NCBI GenBank assembly: GCA_021464525.1
Contig: JADRCO010001284.1
Location: forward strand, 1 to 20,645
Reading direction: 5' to 3'
DNA length: 20,645 nucleotides
From: Rhizophagus sp. LPA8_4_AMF
Taxonomy: Eukaryota; Glomeromycota; Glomeromycetes; Glomerales; Glomeraceae
Shown: positions 1 to 9,818 of the stretch, piece after piece
How the letters are laid out: each line of letters opens with the position of its first letter
How positions within the stretch are numbered: the stretch's first letter is position 1
The notes under the pieces: generated by a model
Seen by the model: only the letters and a program-made list of their open reading frames with translations
Databases searched by the model: none
Told to the model about the DNA's origin: nothing
Translations under genes and position numbers: made by a program

Positions 1-352
1 CTGCTTTTTGATACCAATAAAAGGCTTTTTCAAAATTCTTTTCTGTTCCTTCTCCAACATAATAACAATTGGCTAAACCAAACATTGCATTGGTATGATC
101 TTTTTCTGCTGCTTTTTGATACCAATAAAAGGCTTGTTCTAAATTCTTTTCTGTTCCTTCTCCATTATAATAAGTATTGGCTAAATTAAACATTGCTTCT
201 TTATCACCATTTTCTGCAGCTTCTAAAGAATTAATACATTCCATACACCATAATTCTTCAGTAAAAGATTTATTGCAACAAGGACAACTTTTGGAGTTTA
301 CCATATCAGTATTTTTATTTGAGATATTTGATTTACTAAATTCGGTTTCCAT
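1..352 (-). CDS. Sel1-repeat protein, 5' end (partial)
   Basis: Reading from the ATG at 352 gives about 117 residues that run off the left edge. Residues about 22-39 hold a Cys motif (CPCC, then WCMEC 14 residues later), which could bind zinc. From about residue 47, Sel1 (TPR-like) repeats begin. One complete repeat and most of a second are visible, each with the AMFNLANTYYNGEGTEKN / AFYWYQKAAEK pattern. At DNA level the repeat period is 108 bp (copies starting at 1 and 109), exactly 36 codons, and the copies are nearly identical, so they are recent. Sel1 repeats form helical protein-binding solenoids and serve as adaptors. The partner here is unknown. The next in-frame ATG (residue 17) is a possible alternative start, but the first one precedes the Cys motif and has a clean A-rich context. 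No intron is visible in the part seen. Confidence 0.9.
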   Translation of the reverse strand, partial: METEFSKSNISNKNTDMVNSKSCPCCNKSFTEELWCMECINSLEAAENGDKEAMFNLANTYYNGEGTEKNLEQAFYWYQKAAEKDHTNAMFGLANCYYVGEGTEKNFEKAFYWYQKA

Positions 353-861
353 TTGGTTATTTTAGGGATTTATTTTACTGGAAAAAATTTTTATTTTTTA
401 TAGACGAATTTTTTCTAGCAATTTATACTTTATTCAATATGTCATGAATGAGTTACTAAAAGAGGAAATTTAACCAAAAGAAGAAGTTACAACAGTGTTA
501 CAACAAAAAAAAATAAATAAATAAAATTTTTTCGGGCCTTATTATTTCTGATGCACTGATTAGCGTTGTGTAACCCCATGTTAATGAACTAACTGGTCTC
601 TATAATAAAAAAAAAAAAACGTTAAAAACTTTTTTTTTTAGCTTTGTATAAGTTATAAGTCTATAAGAATTAAAGAAGCATTTTTACCAGATGTAATATA
701 GTTTATAATGTCAGTAATTATTTAATTATTGTTTTCTGGGTCCCGTATTGACCATCAAATTTAATTACGCTCAAAAAATAAATGTCATTACAATAAATTA
801 ATAAAGAATAATTAATAACAACACTTAAGAGTTATCATTATACTTACAATTATGAAATTTC
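353..861. other. Intergenic, 5' flank of the Sel1 gene
   Basis: This is AT-rich sequence with A/T homopolymer runs (for example near 507-530 and 606-645). I found no open frame with coding character on either strand and no recognised repeat. The first 100-200 bases should include the promoter of the Sel1 gene, but I could not identify a specific element. Confidence 0.5.
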
Positions 862-1393
862 TTATTTTCAATCACGATTCTCATTTCATTTACATTATTT
901 AAATTATAGACACAATCATGAGAATCCCAATCAAAAATAGAATATAAATACAACATTTCTATTCTTACAATGATTAGTATATCAATCCAATTTTGTTACT
1001 GCATTTTAAAATCACAACATTTTATATAAAGTTTGCAGAGCAACTCTAATTAATGTATTCAATAAAATTCAGTAAATAAGACAGGATTTAATAATTTACA
1101 ATTGGATAAAGTAATTCAATATTATCAAGATATTCATCATTTACAATAATTCTGACATGGACAAAATTGAGAAATACTTTGAATAAAATGATCAGAATTA
1201 TATAATAATATATTACAGTGCATAGCGATAGAATCTGCCAATTATTTTAAATACCTCTACTCCAAGTAGTTTTTCTATAGCAATGAAACAAGAAATATGA
1301 GATATATTAAGAACTTGAAGTTCAGAACAAACCAATTCTGATTGTTTATCCAAATTTATACCAGTCCATTTGCAACCACGTAATTCTAATTTT
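862..1393 (-). pseudogene. Eroded leucine-rich-repeat (F-box/LRR-like) remnant
   Basis: Translation of the minus strand gives short stretches with the look of the LRR part of fungal F-box/LRR proteins, separated by stops and frame changes. In order they are KLELRGCKWTGINLDKQSEL, then LQVLNISHI and EKLLGVEVFKI (about 1210-1393), then HFIQSISQFCPCQNYC (about 1146-1190), DEYLDNIELLYPIVNY (about 1090-1140), and LYLYSIFDWDSHD (about 900-950). The QSISQFCP segment followed by a hydrophobic strand is typical of such repeats. No F-box motif or start codon is recognisable upstream. At least three frame changes or stops are needed to explain the pieces, so it is not functional as it stands. The family assignment is by eye only. 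A chance AT-rich open stretch is the alternative. Confidence 0.45.
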
Positions 1394-1618
1394 ATGTTAA
1401 TTTAAAATTTTGAAAAATGCTATCAAAAATTTCATTTTAATTGGTAAATAAATAAGATTATAAGCATAATAAACATGATTTATTATTTCTTGTCTAAATG
1501 TATTTAATAACGCAAAACAATCATAATGCAGATTAATGCATCAAAAAAAATATAACCCGAAAATAATAATCATCGGAATTTCAATATTAGTAAAAATATG
1601 TAAATGTTGTTCGTTAAA

Positions 1619-1929
1619 TGTCGATTTGCGTCTGATGATTCCAGCCTAACCTGTTTTTGTTCTGCTTAATAAAACTTATTCCATTCATCAAAAGTCAATC
1701 AAAAAAATAAAATATAGTAACATTATCGGCCCGATATTATCTAATATTATAATGCCTTAACCCTGTAAAAAATTTTCTGTAAAAACTCCGTGAATATGAA
1801 TATATGATACATTTACAAAAATAATATGAAATAAAAAAACACGGGATAAATTTTTATATTAAAGGTAAACATGTCGACCAGCATTATTTGGGCAGCTATC
1901 ATCTGACGCACGTCAGACACAAATCGACA
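1619..1929. repeat. Inverted-repeat pair, possible MITE
   Basis: The arm at 1619-1634 (TGTCGATTTGCGTCTG) matches the reverse complement of 1914-1929 at 15 of 16 positions. A second, shorter match continues inwards (GCGTC-GATGAT near 1628-1640 against GCGTCAGATGATAG from about 1890-1906), if a short gap is allowed. The interior is AT-rich and has no coding frame. A separate small MITE lies inside it. I could not identify a convincing target-site duplication, so the exact ends are unsure. Confidence 0.45.
1761..1865. mobile_element. Short MITE, diverged copy
   Basis: The sequence starts with CCCTGTAAAAAATTTTCTGT and ends with ACACGGGATAAATTTTT then TTAAAGG, a degenerate inverted form of the start. 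It is related to the 200-bp element at 8970-9169, which has the same CCCTGTAAAAAATTTT start and the same ACACGG block near the end. It is flanked by a 3-bp direct repeat TAA (1758-1760 and 1866-1868), matching the 3-bp duplication seen at the other copy. There is no coding capacity. This copy is about half the length of the other and has lost the second internal hairpin. Confidence 0.6.
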
Positions 1930-2386
1930 GTTGACAGCAAATATCGTAGGTATTTTCTATTTAAAATTTTATTTTAGGATTTTGTTTTAATAGTTTGTAA
2001 CTCCCAATTAATCGACAGAAATTTATGTTAAGAGGTAATATTAAAATTATTCATAATAAATATTAATTATTTTGATTTACTCAATTTCTTAAGATGTAAA
2101 CTATGCATGTTAAGGTTATGTTTGCTTAATCATATGCTATGATTTCCTTGATGCTAAAATTTAATTAACCCAAATTCGATTAAAATAAATATGAGTACTG
2201 TTATGTTTCAAATTTTAAAGCTTAATTTTTTTTTCCACAGTATAGACGTAAGTTCATTCAAGCAATAAAAAACTAGAATAAATTTTTGACTTTTTAAAGA
2301 TCAATGTTATAAATTATTATGATTTCAAAAATGTTTGTAAACAAAATTTTATGAAATTATGAAAAACATTATTCCATGATGCTTTG
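1930..2386. other. Intergenic, no gene seen
   Basis: AT-rich sequence between the inverted-repeat pair and the end of the kelch pseudogene. I found no coding frame, repeat or RNA gene. Confidence 0.5.
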
Positions 2387-4048
2387 TTAACAAACCATGG
2401 GTTTCTGCAATGAAGATATTTGAATATCTTTTTCATAAATAGTTTTTTGTTTTTGTCTATTTTTATACCATTTATATATAAAGAAAACTCCGACTGATAA
2501 GAGAATACCACTTAATAAAGATCCTACAATAACACCAACTTTGATGATAATGGTAATGATAAAGGAGAGGGTGATGGTGAGAGTGATGGTGACAAAGGTG
2601 GTGATGGTGATGAAGATGGAGATGGTATACTTTTTGAAGCTAAAGGATCAAATTTTATTGTCCATACTATATAGTATTCTTCATTGTTACTTATATCAAG
2701 TAATAATATATCACTTTCAACTTTTCTATCATAACTATCACCTATTAAAATTTATTGATTTTTATTAAAAATAATTAATATGTTAAAATAACAATATTTA
2801 GAATATTATATTTACCAAATGATATGACCATATATTTTCCAATTACATTTGCCTTATGAAAAGTTCTAGGATGTGGAATTTTTCCAGAAATTTTTGGTAC
2901 ATACCAATTATAATTATTTAAATCTAATACAGAAAGTGTAGTATCCAAATATCCAGGATTACTAAAATATCCTCCATAAATTATAATACTTTGATCATCT
3001 AAACCTGTTAAAATATGTTTATATATTATTAACATTCAAATTTTTAATAAATAATAAATAGTGATCTTATTTAATTGCATACCAAGAACTGTTGAAAACC
3101 AACTCTATTAGAAGGAATTTTTCCTGATATTATCTAAATTGATAATAAGTTAATTCACAAATGTATATGAAAATTTCTACTATAAATAATTTCGCTTACT
3201 TTTGTATCCCAATTATCATTAACCGTATCATATATATAAACCTATAAAAGTAACTTAATTTATTGTTCTTTAAAAAAACAATTGAAGCATTTAAAATATT
3301 TGATACCTCATTAAATGATAAAGCGCCTTCAGTAAGATTCAAAGTGTTACCAAAATTAATATCGTTCGTACCACCTAAACAATAAATGTTCATTAGTAAA
3401 ATTAACAAAATATTATGCATGAAATGCATAAAAATTACTGGCTTACCCATATAAATAATCTTATTGTTGAACAATAAAGCAGCACCATAATGAGTTGGTG
3501 CATTAGCTAAACTTCCTTCACTCCAATTAAGACTTATTGTATCTAAAATAAGCATATCATTCGCTACAGCAACTTTATCGTTAACACCTCCTCACAAATA
3601 AAATTTTCCATTAGAGTCTATAACTCCTGTTAAATCCCATTTTCTAATTGTGGTAATTTTTTGATGATTCCATGTAGTGCGTTGTGGGCCAAATGTATAA
3701 ACCAATGCCATTGTTTTATCGAATGAAGCTCCACCATATAAATATAATGTATCATTATTTACACCACCTTTACCTGATGTTGCATCATAAAGTAATGAAA
3801 TTATATTGATATTTGATAAGTCTTGCCATGGTAATCGTTGGGTATCAAAAGGAACAGAAACATTAAGATAAAAAGTTTTTTTACTGGTGTGTCAATTGAT
3901 ACCTCCCTACCACCTAAGATGTACAATTTATTATGGCAGTATGGCGATATGTTCCATTTGGTTTAAAGGGCGTTAATTGACAATTTACTTCAACTAATAC
4001 TTGAAGTAATATCCATAATAAGAAATAAATTAAAGAAAATTTTGACAT
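2387..4048 (-). pseudogene. Kelch-repeat secreted/membrane protein, decayed
   Basis: From the ATG at 4048 the minus strand encodes a signal peptide (MSKFSLIYFLLWILLQVLVE), then kelch motifs (LYILGG, TLYLYGG, KIIYMGG, IIIYGG, and YDTVNDNWDT-type strands), then a Pro/Ser linker and a membrane helix (VGVIVGSLLSGILLSVGVFF) followed by basic residues (KWYKNRQKQK). That order is usual for fungal kelch proteins facing the cell exterior. Six exons are visible: 4048-3447, 3374-3307, 3241-3200, 3133-3083, 3004-2816 and 2741-2387, with GT..AG introns of 65-78 nt. Lesions: a stop/deletion in the first kelch strand (about 3913-3925), a frameshift near 3870, TGG to TGA at 3592-3594, a probable lost T near 3095, and a frame change at the Pro/Ser tract near 2540. 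Splice sites are intact, so the decay is recent, or a truncated product could still be made. Confidence 0.85.
2540..2626 (-). repeat. GGTGAT-type tract coding a Pro/Ser linker
   Basis: On the plus strand this is an imperfect GTGATG / GGTGAT tandem tract. On the minus strand it reads as Pro-Ser dipeptides in the last kelch exon, just before the membrane helix. The linker frame and the membrane-helix frame differ by one, so a length change in this repeat is the likely cause of the last frame break. Confidence 0.6.
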
Positions 4049-5231
4049 TATTATATTTAAAAATTAACGCGGTAGATACTAAAATAAAATATTCAAAGGA
4101 AAAATTTATCTTACAATAAAAAATTTGTGGTGTATTAATATTCATAGAGTTACACCTAATATTTAAAAAAAGTAATCACATAAGACGGAACACAAGCACA
4201 AAATTTATTCAAAACTTCATCTTAAAGTCACGTGGCTACACCAAAAATGAGGGGAAATCGTTCAAGAAACAAGATTTATTTATTAATAATATTACTTTAC
4301 TTTCTTTACTTTCGCATGTATTGTACATTCGACATGATTAAATTAAAACTTAGTATGCTACTTTTATTGATATTTAAACTCAAGAATTTGAAAATTAGTG
4401 TTAATTATATTAAAGCTAGTGGTCAAGAAATAATAATAAGCAGCGTAATGTTCATCTTAAGTAGATAACTTGAGTTCTGGTCTTTCAAAAGTAAAATTTC
4501 CTGGGAACCATGACAATAAATGTTTTGCTTGCAATTACTGTACATTATTATAAATAATAAATAAAAGCCACGTGAAGAAATAAGATCCTTTAGGTGAACT
4601 CCGCATAATCTAATTATTAAGAGTGATCGTTATAATTAATTCCTTCTTATCGGGTATATTATTACATTATCTATTATATTATTATATTTAGTAATAATAT
4701 AATGAGTTTGTTTATTTTGTTTAGTACTTATTTATGAATAAAAACACGGACAATAATTTTTTCCGTTGTCTCTCTAAATCAGTAATACAAAGATTTTAGA
4801 TGATCGTGATTATCATTTTTAAACTTCTTTACGGTATTTTGAAATATTTTCATTTTTTTTTACGAAGTTTTTTAAAATAATTTTTATTGTTTCTAAACGT
4901 TTTACAACTTATGTTATATTTTATTTTTATTTTTTTATTATTATTTTTTTTTAATTTTTTAATTTTTCTTTTTTTTGCAAAAATAAACATTTCTTCTACT
5001 TTTTTTTTAAAAAAAAAAAATATAAAGAAGGTCTCTATTTATTTACTCTTTTTTTTTTATTCTTTTTTTTTTAGGAATGGCCTTGAATTTCAACCTGAAC
5101 TTCAAAATTACAAGGTGGATTGGTGTTTCATTTTTTTTTTTGATTACTAACGTTCTTTTTTTTTTAGGGATAATTTCTTGTACAGTAGGAGCAAATCACA
5201 TATCATGTGTCTGAATTTGATCCTGTTTAGT
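4049..5231. other. Intergenic, T-rich, no gene supported
   Basis: This is upstream of the kelch pseudogene. Around 4675-4705 there is an imperfect hairpin (ATTATATTATTAT / TAATAATATAAT). From about 4850 to 5165 the plus strand is dominated by T runs of 6-10. Open stretches on the plus strand at 4232-4468 and 4887-5150 consist of low-complexity Ile/Leu/Phe/Lys residues and look like by-products of base composition, so I do not call them genes. Confidence 0.5.
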
Positions 5232-5301
5232 CGGATCGGGTTAAAATTTAACCGACCTGATAGTCTGACGAATTTTTAGATCAGGTCGGGTACCCGATCC
5301 G
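5232..5301. repeat. Nested palindrome / foldback sequence
   Basis: This GC-richer island has nested inverted repeats. The outer arms CGGATCGGGT (5232-5241) and ACCCGATCCG (5292-5301) are perfect. The inner arms CCGACCTGAT (5252-5261) and ATCAGGTCGG (5280-5289) are also perfect, around an 18-base loop. Two smaller palindromes sit in the structure: GGTTAAAATTTAACC (about 5239-5253) and TCGGGTACCCGA (5286-5297). The whole could fold as one branched hairpin. It is probably a foldback MITE or a remnant of one. No target duplication was recognised. Confidence 0.6.
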
Positions 5302-6286
5302 ATCATGTAGCTCAAAAGCGATCGACTATCTCGACCCAAAATGGAAATATTAAATAAAACTTCGTTACATTCAGTATCGGAAATAAATCCGAAGAAAAAA
5401 AAAATTGTTCCTTTTAATATTAAATATTAACCTATTGTTTTTATTGGCCAAGAAATGACGCGTACATGAAACTATGAAACCAAAAAATGGATAACTTACA
5501 AAGAGATTATCATAAACAGTTACTCTTTTTCAATTCGTTCTGAAATAAAAAAAGAAAAAAAAAAGGCTTTATTAACATTATATAGTAATTAACTAAAAGG
5601 AAAAAAAAAGCATTTTAATTTGATTTAATATTTCCTTAAATATTCTAAAAGGAGTTGTTCTTTAGAGGTTATATGAAACGAATTAATTTTATGCTTATTG
5701 TAGGTCATTTTTGTCAATTCATTTGCTCATTTGGATTATTTATATTGAACCCACGTTTCAGATAAACTCTTTTGTAATAGTTTGAGTGATAATCAAAAAA
5801 TTTCTTTGTTTATACTTATATTAAAGAAAAATTATTATCACTAACAATATTCAACATCAAAGACAATGAAAAAGATTATAAATATATTAGTCTTAAATTT
5901 ATTAATTCATATCGATATATGAAGAGGGTAGTGTTTAAAAGTTAAGTTAGAATTATTTCTTTTATTTCATTTTTTTTTTTTAAATTAAAATATTTTTTTA
6001 TTTTTATTTATTAAATAAACGAACTAGTAGACTACATTTAGTTAGTTGCAACAAAAAACGATTTTTTTAAGTTAGTTATATGTTACCTAAGCAAAAATTT
6101 AATAAATTTTGTTATTACGTAGTGCATCAAGTAACCTATTCTAAAAAAATTCTAGCTATTTTCAGCCAAATAAAAAATAAACCGATCGATTCGATAACTT
6201 TGACACAAGTGAAACAGGATAAACTTAAATTCCGTGGAATAATATCAGGCATATGCCAAATACCAAATGCCAGATGCAAAAGTTCG
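5302..6286. other. Intergenic, no gene supported
   Basis: AT-rich sequence with homopolymer runs. A plus-strand open frame at 6080-6292 (70 codons) lacks any recognised motif, and its antisense is open too, so coding status cannot be decided. I do not call it. Confidence 0.4.
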
Positions 6287-6724
6287 TCATAAAGTACACA
6301 TATCAGGATAACAACGTAATACTAATGTTCCACGTACTTTTGTGAAAATAATTTCTTTCCACCTATCAACATCCTTTAGAAAAAAATCAATTTCCTATCT
6401 AGTGATATAATTATATTCTAATTGAATGTAGAAATGTAGAATTTCAGAGAGTTCTGGACTACCGTTCTCATAAAAGTCTGTACCACCATTAAAGAAATAA
6501 TTTTTGAAAGAATTACCATTATTCGTTATTTGAGTTATAGTTATTCATGAAATTCTAAAAATTATTTATAAGTGTAATAAGATTTTGATTTATATTATAT
6601 ATAATAATTAGATAAATTGCAAGATTTCGATCCGATTTCTCTGAAAAGATGTTGAATGTAAGTTCCATATGTAATTTACTGTTAGTTCTTTTTCAACATT
6701 CTGTTTAATTAAATCTTTTCCCAT
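6287..6724 (-). pseudogene. Possible decayed reading frame, unrecognised
   Basis: One minus-strand frame from the ATG at 6724 to the TGA at 6287-6289 contains coding-like stretches: MGKDLIKQNVEKELTVNYIW first, then after a cluster of stops GNSFKNYFFNGGTDFYENG and SPELSEILHFYIQLEYNYIT, and after one more in-frame TAG, FLKDVDRWKEIIFTKVRG and TLVLRCYPDM. The residues are more varied than the Ile/Lys/Asn/Phe noise of the surroundings, and all pieces stay in the same frame. I do not recognise a family. The stop cluster (about 6545-6615) could be an intron, but no good donor was found. A chance open frame remains possible. Confidence 0.25.
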
Positions 6725-7424
6725 TATCCTTGAATTTCTTGTTTTGAGTCACGCGTCACCATTATAAGGAAATAAATAAATGTTAGCGTAATTTATGAAT
6801 CGTTTCGGGCAAAATCATTGTAATCCGGGTAATAGTCGGCTTAATGGCTTATAACTTAGCAAAAATGGTCGGCATCTATCTAATATTAATAGTCCATTAT
6901 AGGACATGACGTTATTATCTAAAAAAAAAAAAGAAATGTTTACGCAGTTGATGAGGACATCAAGAATAAAATCCATATTAATTCATTAACGTTATTAGCT
7001 TTCAATAGATAATTGAAGATTTTAAATGAACATTTTTATTAATGATCGATCGGCGTATGACATGCCATTACATAAAAACTGTTTTATCCATTTAGAGAAT
7101 TTTTTTTCATTTTTTAATGAACTACTATATATATAATATCTATCAACCAAAATTTGAAGATATTTCTTAATCCGGAAATATATTAACAGATATACAATTT
7201 TATTTGATGTTTCGATGTATGTAATTGTACTATAAATGTGGAAAATCTTTTTAAATCGATATTAATATTCTTGCCTTCTCATAATTTATCAAATCTTATT
7301 CGTTTCAAATAATTATGTTCAAAGTTACAATATAACTCAAAATTATCATTTAGTTTAAGACTTAAATATTGGTTTAGATGAATTTAATATTCTCTTTTTG
7401 ATCAAAGGTAAATACAAATCTTTC

Positions 7425-7709
7425 CTATTCCATATTTTGACTAATTTCATGACCATGGATATTTTTATTCAAATAATTAGCAATTGAGGAAGGAGAAATA
7501 ATTTCACATACAATCTTGTAAAATCGATTGTCGTACTGTTGTTTGTAATAAAAAATATGTTCATATTCATTAGTTTGAACATTAAATTCGTTATTATTTA
7601 AAAATTTATTTAATAAAGAAATAATGGTGTTATAAGGGACTTCTTTACAATCAATATGATAATGATACAAATCATTTGGTGGAGATATTAGGGATACGTT
7701 GAATCTCAT
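7425..7709 (-). CDS. Small hypothetical protein (94 aa)
   Basis: An intact single-exon frame starts at the ATG at 7709 and stops at TAG (7425-7427). The start context is A-rich (CAAAATGAG). The product has balanced composition (SPPNDLYHYHIDCKEVPYN near the N-terminus, a central Asn-rich part, then FYKIVCEIISPSSIANYL) with no signal peptide, membrane helix or known motif that I can see. It stands alone, more than 2 kb from any supported gene. It is the best coding candidate in 4049-9800 but may be a remnant or an orphan of this lineage. Splicing at either end is possible and not visible. Confidence 0.4.
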   Translation of the reverse strand: MRFNVSLISPPNDLYHYHIDCKEVPYNTIISLLNKFLNNNEFNVQTNEYEHIFYYKQQYDNRFYKIVCEIISPSSIANYLNKNIHGHEISQNME

Positions 7710-8969
7710 TTTGATAAGAGTTAATTGTAATCTGTCGCAACGCAGAAGTTATATTATCAGTATTCTGATGTATCTGATGAATACATATTTGCAATGATAA
7801 AACAAAAATAAATATGTATTTTGCGGGTCATATTTATATCGATTTCAGTTTTTAAAGGGTCTATTGATTTTGGAGTGCAAGTTGTTTAGTTTTCGTTCAG
7901 AAAAGGTAATTTTATCAGGAGTTTATAAAAAATACACATTTGGTTATTAAATGTTCGTTATTCCGATATTTTATCAACTATCGTATATTTCAATCATGTT
8001 TAAAAGAGTTTAGTAAGAATTCAAATTTTGTATTAACTTTTTTGGAATAATTAAAGACTTTAACCAATTTTCTAAATTAAACAAACAATATGCATGATAT
8101 AACTTATTATTTTTACTCGAATCTGAAGATTAAAGCTTTATCCTTATTTATATATATTCGTGGAAGTATAAAAATGTTATTATCAAATTAGTATAAAATA
8201 TTTATGATATCAAAAAATAAAACTGATTTAGACTAATTTTTTTTCTTGTATATGAAGTTAATTTTGATTAAACAAATTTAAAATATTGTAATTGATCATG
8301 AAACATCATTTTTAAATAATTTCCTAATTATTCATTTATGAAAGAAATTACGAAACTTGCCAAGAAGTTTTTTGAGATTTAAGATTATTTAAATTATTAA
8401 TAATTATTAGTAATAAGCATATTATCGAGAATTGTTCGTTTATATGAATTCTATAAACGGATTGATTTATTATGTGCGGATAAAACTCAGATAATTTCTA
8501 TTTTGCTTCACGTTCTAAGATTTTCTTGATTAATTATTAACCACTTAAAGAATATAAATACATTATAAATATGGTATTGTAATGACATTGGTAGTACAAT
8601 ATACATATAAATAACTTTAAGTTGCCTTTTTACATCAGCGGAGTTATAATTCCCTTTAACTTTTACACAAATCCAATAAAGGTTGATCATTAAATTAAAT
8701 TAAATGTCACACAAAATGCATGTCAACCGTTATGATGCTTGCTTATCATAAATATTTTTTCGGGTCAATTTTATCTTTATCTTTTAATATTTGTTATAAA
8801 AAGTGGTTATAAAAATTTAATATTTTATTATCAACTCCTTTTACTCTGTAATTAGTATCATAAATTTTATAATTAAGAAAATCCAACTAATCTTATAGTG
8901 GTTCAGATCAACCACTCCTTATTCAAGAACACCATTAGCGAAAAACCGAGTCAAAGTGGTAATGGAACA
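7710..8969. other. Intergenic, no gene seen
   Basis: AT-rich sequence without a credible coding frame, RNA gene or recognised repeat. A minus-strand open stretch at 8508-8690 has no coding character. Confidence 0.5.
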
Positions 8970-9169
8970 CCCTGTAAAAAATTTTTATCCGAATGTTTCC
9001 ATTATTTCCCCGTGGCTTTCGTAAAAATTCCGTGAAAATGATACATTCACGGATATCCGTATTTGAGAGATGAAAATTTCCATGATTTAAGGCTATAAAT
9101 TCCATGAAAATAATACATTCATGGAAAAACCATGAAAATATAAAACACGGATCAGCATTTTTTACAGGG
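8970..9169. mobile_element. MITE, 200 bp, CCCTGTAAAAAAT ends
   Basis: The terminal inverted repeats are CCCTGTAAAAAATTTTTATC at the left and the reverse complement of CCCTGTAAAAAATGCTGATC at the right, continuing with CG on both sides. The flanks carry a 3-bp direct repeat ACA (8967-8969 and 9170-9172). Inside are two 26-bp direct repeats (9027-9052 and 9099-9124, 23 of 26 identical). Each is itself a hairpin, CCGTGAA..TTCACGG in the first and CCATGAA..TTCATGG in the second. There is no coding capacity, so it would depend on a transposase elsewhere. The superfamily is not certain. A minus-strand open frame spanning it is an artefact. Confidence 0.75.
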
Positions 9170-9818
9170 ACAACGAGGAAGAAGCTTTTCTCCATTACCA
9201 TAATACGAAGTTGAAATAGTTTACAGCTTGCACTAATTCGAAAATGGTGACAAAAAATAAAAACTAATTTTAAATTATAACAATCTGACTCTTTATTATT
9301 CTTTATGAAATTCATCTATAATTAAAAATGATTTTTATCCATCTGTCCAGTAAATGTTTAAATTTACCAGCAAGGCCATGTTATTTAGTCAAACTCAATC
9401 AGCCTGTTTTTTTAACTTTTGGATATTGGACTGTCTAGATATATATGGAGTATACGCATCAAAATAGTTTCCATATAATTAGTTATTATTTGAATGTTAA
9501 TTAAAAGTTTTGTTCAATTACAAACTGATTTTATTATGTAAAAAATACAAATTACTCTATAATCAATGTTAAACAAAAACCAATTCTTTAATATATAAAA
9601 TAACAAAAATCGAGTATAGTAAAGTTTTCTTAAATCTAGAAAGTATTATTTTTTTTTTACTGTAAACTAAGAGATAAAAGTTTACTTAATAAATTCCTAC
9701 AATTCCTAAGTTACGCTTTCGTCTATATATGATTTCAACATTCTTTTACCTTGAATATATAGACAATTATTTCATAGTATGATTGAAATAAGAAATAAGA
9801 ATGAGAATAAAAAATAAC
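9170..9818. other. Intergenic, 3' flank of the kinase gene
   Basis: This includes the kinase 3' untranslated region (up to about 100-200 bases left of 9819) and AT-rich sequence. At 9234-9262 there is a diverged copy of the AATTCGAAAACGGCGATA motif that forms the inverted pair at 18953-19334. Nothing else was recognised. Confidence 0.5.

Noticed and set aside
4232-4468. Plus-strand 78-codon open frame
   Set aside because: Low-complexity Leu/Ile/Lys content, no motif and no supporting context.
4741-4770. Possible third copy of the CCCTGTAAAAAAT MITE (AAACACGGACAATAATTTTT)
   Set aside because: Only one short block resembles the 3' end. No CCCTG end or partner repeat was found.
4887-5150. Plus-strand 87-codon open frame rich in Phe and Leu
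   Set aside because: It results from long T runs. Composition is pure low complexity and there is no motif, so it is not a membrane-protein gene.
8935-9315. Minus-strand 126-codon open frame
   Set aside because: It runs through the MITE at 8970-9169 and its inverted repeats. The translation reflects the repeat (repeated ECIIF.EF) and not a gene.
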